Of a DNA stretch of 5,823 nucleotides, positions 3,654 through 5,823 are shown one piece after another. This DNA comes from CAZTJA01 sp964613745 (GTDB lineage Bacteria > Desulfobacterota > Desulfomonilia > Desulfomonilales > Desulfomonilaceae), in contig CAZTJA010000154.1 of NCBI GenBank assembly GCA_964613745.1, forward strand, positions 1-5,823, written 5' to 3'. The notes beneath the pieces are model-generated. The model had not been told where the DNA came from and did no database searches. It saw only the letters and a program-made list of their open reading frames with translations. A program made the position numbers and the translations under genes. Position 1 is the first letter of the stretch; the number at the start of each line of letters is the position of its first letter.

Positions 3654-5823
3654 ATGAGTCCTTTTTCCGTGCACTCACAGAGGCTCAGGAAGAATTTCGC
3701 ACGCATTCCACAAATTGCGGGAATACCTAATCTTATTGAAATCCAAAAACATTCTTACGATCGCTTTCTCCAGGCGGACGTCCCCCCGGAAGCTCGCGAG
3801 GACATCGGCCTACAAGCGGTCTTTAAATCGGTGTTCCCAATAAAGGATTTTTCCGACACTGCCTCCCTTGAGTTCATAAAATACACTCTCGGAGAAGAGA
3901 AATACAACGTCGAAGAATGCCTCCAAAAGGGCGTAACCTATGCCCTTCCGTTGAAAATCACCGTGCAGTTGATCGTTTGGGATGTTGATCCGGATACATC
4001 TTCCCGTACCATCAGGGACGTCAAAGAACAGGAAGTCTATTTCGGTGAAATCCCGATCATGACTGTGAATGGAACGTTCATCATCAACGGTACTGAACGC
4101 GTAATCGTCTCTCAGCTGCATCGGTCACCGGGAATTTTCTTTGATCATGACAAAGGCAAGACCCACGCCAGCGGTAAGCTGCTCTATTCAGCCCGAATAA
4201 TCCCACTCCGTGGATCGTGGATAGATTTCGAATTTGATCCTAAAGATCGCTTGTATGTCAGGATCGACCGCAGACGAAAATTGCCCGTGACGGTATTCTT
4301 AAAGGCGCTCGGCGTATCCAGCGAAGCAATCCTTAATTATTTCTATAATAAGCAGAAAATCTTACTATCTCCGGATGGAATTAGACGACAAGTAGATTTG
4401 AAGTTACTCCTTGGAACTGCAGCACCGGTCGATGTCACCGTAGAAAATTCCGAAGACGTGGTGGTGAGGAAAGGTAAGAAAATTACCCGGGCAGCCATTA
4501 AGCGTCTAGCGGATCGAAATATTGCACCGCTTCCACTCAAGAAAGAGGAATTGGCCGGTAAGGTAATTGCCCATGACATTATTGATGAAAACACCGGTGA
4601 AGTTGTAGCTCAATGCAATAAGGAAATTGCTCCGGATGAAGTTGATCAGTTCGTGGACGATCTCCTCAAGAGGGGCATTACCAGCTTTGATGCCCTATTC
4701 ATCGAAGAACGCATCGTCTCATCATCTCTTAGGGATACTCTGCTGGAAGACAAAATAGATGACCGTCCAAATCGGTTTATTGAGGACTATCGTAAGCAGA
4801 AGCCGGATGATGAAACCAGCAACGAAACCCTCAATGCGCAAATAGAGATTTACCGAAGATTAAGGCCGTCGAATCCGGCCACCGTTGAAGTCAGCACCAC
4901 GTTTTTCAACAATCTTTTCTTCAAGACCGAATATTACGATCTGTCGCGAGTTGGACGATTAAAACTCAATCGAAAACTGAACATTTCAAATAATGAAATT
5001 CCTTTGTCGGTACGGACACTTCGGCGTGATGACATCATGCTCGCCGTGAAATACCTTCTCGAACTCAAAGAAGGACGGCCAGGTCGTGAAATCGACGACA
5101 TCGATCATATGGGCAACAGACGAGTTCGTTCAGTTGGTGAACTGCTCGAGAACCAATATCGGATTGGACTCGTTCGAATGGAACGCGCCATCAAGGAACG
5201 AATGAGTCTTCAGGATGTTGAAACCCTGATGCCTCATGATTTGATCAATGCCAAACCGGTAACGGCGGTAGTTAAGGAATTTTTCGGCTCTTCGCAATTG
5301 TCGCAGTTTATGGATCAAACAAATCCATTGAGCGAAATTACCCACAAACGGCGGCTCTCAGCACTAGGACCCGGCGGTTTGACCAGAGAACGTGCCGGCT
5401 TTGAGGTCCGTGACGTTCACCCCACTCATTATGGTCGCATATGTCCAATCGAAACCCCGGAAGGACCGAACATAGGTCTCATCGTTTCTTTGTCTACATA
5501 TGCAAGAGTCAACGAATTCGGGTTCATCGAAACGCCGTATAGACCCGTTTCAGAGACGCAAGTGGGTAAGGACATACGCTTCTTGACGGCACTGGACGAA
5601 GAAGATCACGTCATAGTTCAGGCAAATGCTCTTCTTGATGAGAATAACTGTCTTGCCTCGGACCTCGTATCCGTGCGTCACAAGGAAGGTGAATTCGCTC
5701 TCGTCCAGAACACTGAACCGGATCTCATGGACGTATCCCCGAACCAGCTCGTTTCCGTCGCAGCCTCTCTCATTCCTTTTCTGGAAAATGACGATGCGAA
5801 CCGCGCTCTCATGGGTTCAAACA
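3654..5823 (+). CDS. rpoB: DNA-directed RNA polymerase subunit beta (3'-truncated by window)
   Basis: The first 723 codons of rpoB, open to the window edge with no frameshift, about half of a full beta subunit. Beta forms one side of the active-site cleft and the rifampicin pocket. Landmarks in order: RKNFARIPQIAGIPNLIEIQ near the N-terminus; GEIPIMTVNGTFIINGTERV from residue 131; VSQLHRSPG at 152-160; DFEFDPKDRLYVRIDRRRKLP; DDIDHMGNRRVRSVGE; the rifampicin region from 545, FGSSQLSQFMDQTNPLSEIT; and PIETPEGPNIGLI around 598-610. Equivalents of E. coli Q513, D516, H526 and S531 (offset +38) are all the wild-type residues. About 21 extra residues relative to E. coli lie near 371-394. The ATG is preceded by GAGGGAG (3644-3650). 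The gene follows rplL by 121 nt; rpoC is expected beyond the window. Confidence 0.98.
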   Translation, partial: MSPFSVHSQRLRKNFARIPQIAGIPNLIEIQKHSYDRFLQADVPPEAREDIGLQAVFKSVFPIKDFSDTASLEFIKYTLGEEKYNVEECLQKGVTYALPLKITVQLIVWDVDPDTSSRTIRDVKEQEVYFGEIPIMTVNGTFIINGTERVIVSQLHRSPGIFFDHDKGKTHASGKLLYSARIIPLRGSWIDFEFDPKDRLYVRIDRRRKLPVTVFLKALGVSSEAILNYFYNKQKILLSPDGIRRQVDLKLLLGTAAPVDVTVENSEDVVVRKGKKITRAAIKRLADRNIAPLPLKKEELAGKVIAHDIIDENTGEVVAQCNKEIAPDEVDQFVDDLLKRGITSFDALFIEERIVSSSLRDTLLEDKIDDRPNRFIEDYRKQKPDDETSNETLNAQIEIYRRLRPSNPATVEVSTTFFNNLFFKTEYYDLSRVGRLKLNRKLNISNNEIPLSVRTLRRDDIMLAVKYLLELKEGRPGREIDDIDHMGNRRVRSVGELLENQYRIGLVRMERAIKERMSLQDVETLMPHDLINAKPVTAVVKEFFGSSQLSQFMDQTNPLSEITHKRRLSALGPGGLTRERAGFEVRDVHPTHYGRICPIETPEGPNIGLIVSLSTYARVNEFGFIETPYRPVSETQVGKDIRFLTALDEEDHVIVQANALLDENNCLASDLVSVRHKEGEFALVQNTEPDLMDVSPNQLVSVAASLIPFLENDDANRALMGSN

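Noticed and set aside
3810..5345. Minus-strand ORFs opposite rpoB (3810-4121, 4343-4594, 5130-5345)
   Set aside because: All lie within the intact, conserved beta reading frame on the other strand.
1..5823. Mobile elements, CRISPR arrays, phage genes or defence systems
   Set aside because: The whole window is accounted for by conserved housekeeping genes and short spacers. No regularly spaced repeats, transposase motifs or terminal inverted repeats were seen.

Overview
The window is a conserved bacterial housekeeping locus on the + strand: the tail of tuf, then rpmG, tRNA-Trp(CCA), secE, nusG, rplK, rplA, rplJ, rplL and the first 723 codons of rpoB. All genes point the same way and no mobile element, CRISPR array or foreign-looking gene is visible. 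The gene order (tuf-rpmG-trnW-secE-nusG-rplKAJL-rpoB), the CCA-encoding tRNA-Trp and the beta-subunit sequence (N-terminus with RKNFARIPQI, then IKDFSDTASLEFIKYTLGEE) look most like the former Deltaproteobacteria (Desulfobacterota and relatives). That assignment comes from remembered family resemblance, not a search, and is moderately confident at best.

Region by region: 1-51 is the end of EF-Tu. 90-239 encodes zinc-type L33. 252-327 is tRNA-Trp, wedged between rpmG and secE. 348-557 is SecE (translocon) and 590-1120 is NusG (transcription elongation). 1121-1194 is a short leader with an imperfect stem-loop and a T7 run, a possible attenuator ahead of rplK. 1195-1617 is L11 and 1626-2330 is L1. 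2331-2544 is a 214-nt untranslated stretch whose core resembles the L10 autoregulatory leader. 2545-3090 is L10, with a TTG start and its ribosome-binding site inside a hairpin. 3146-3532 is L7/L12. 3533-3653 is a spacer with a strong hairpin lacking a T-run. 3654 to the end is rpoB, cut by the window edge.

The genes supply translation (EF-Tu, L33, tRNA-Trp, L11, L1, L10, L7/L12), transcription (NusG, RNA polymerase beta) and secretion (SecE). L11, L10 and L7/L12 together form the ribosomal stalk region where EF-Tu acts.

The most interesting signal is in the untranslated RNA. A leader segment at 2500-2511, just before the rplJ ribosome-binding site, is an exact 12-nt reverse complement of 3125-3136, the upstream part of the rplL ribosome-binding region. 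It extends to 17 pairs with one bulged base. The same leader segment can also pair locally with AATCGAG (2444-2450) inside the presumed L10-binding core, and the rplL site has its own competing local hairpin. This suggests an RNA switch linking L10 binding to rplL translation. Long-range control of rplL is known in E. coli; this particular arrangement is inferred from sequence only.
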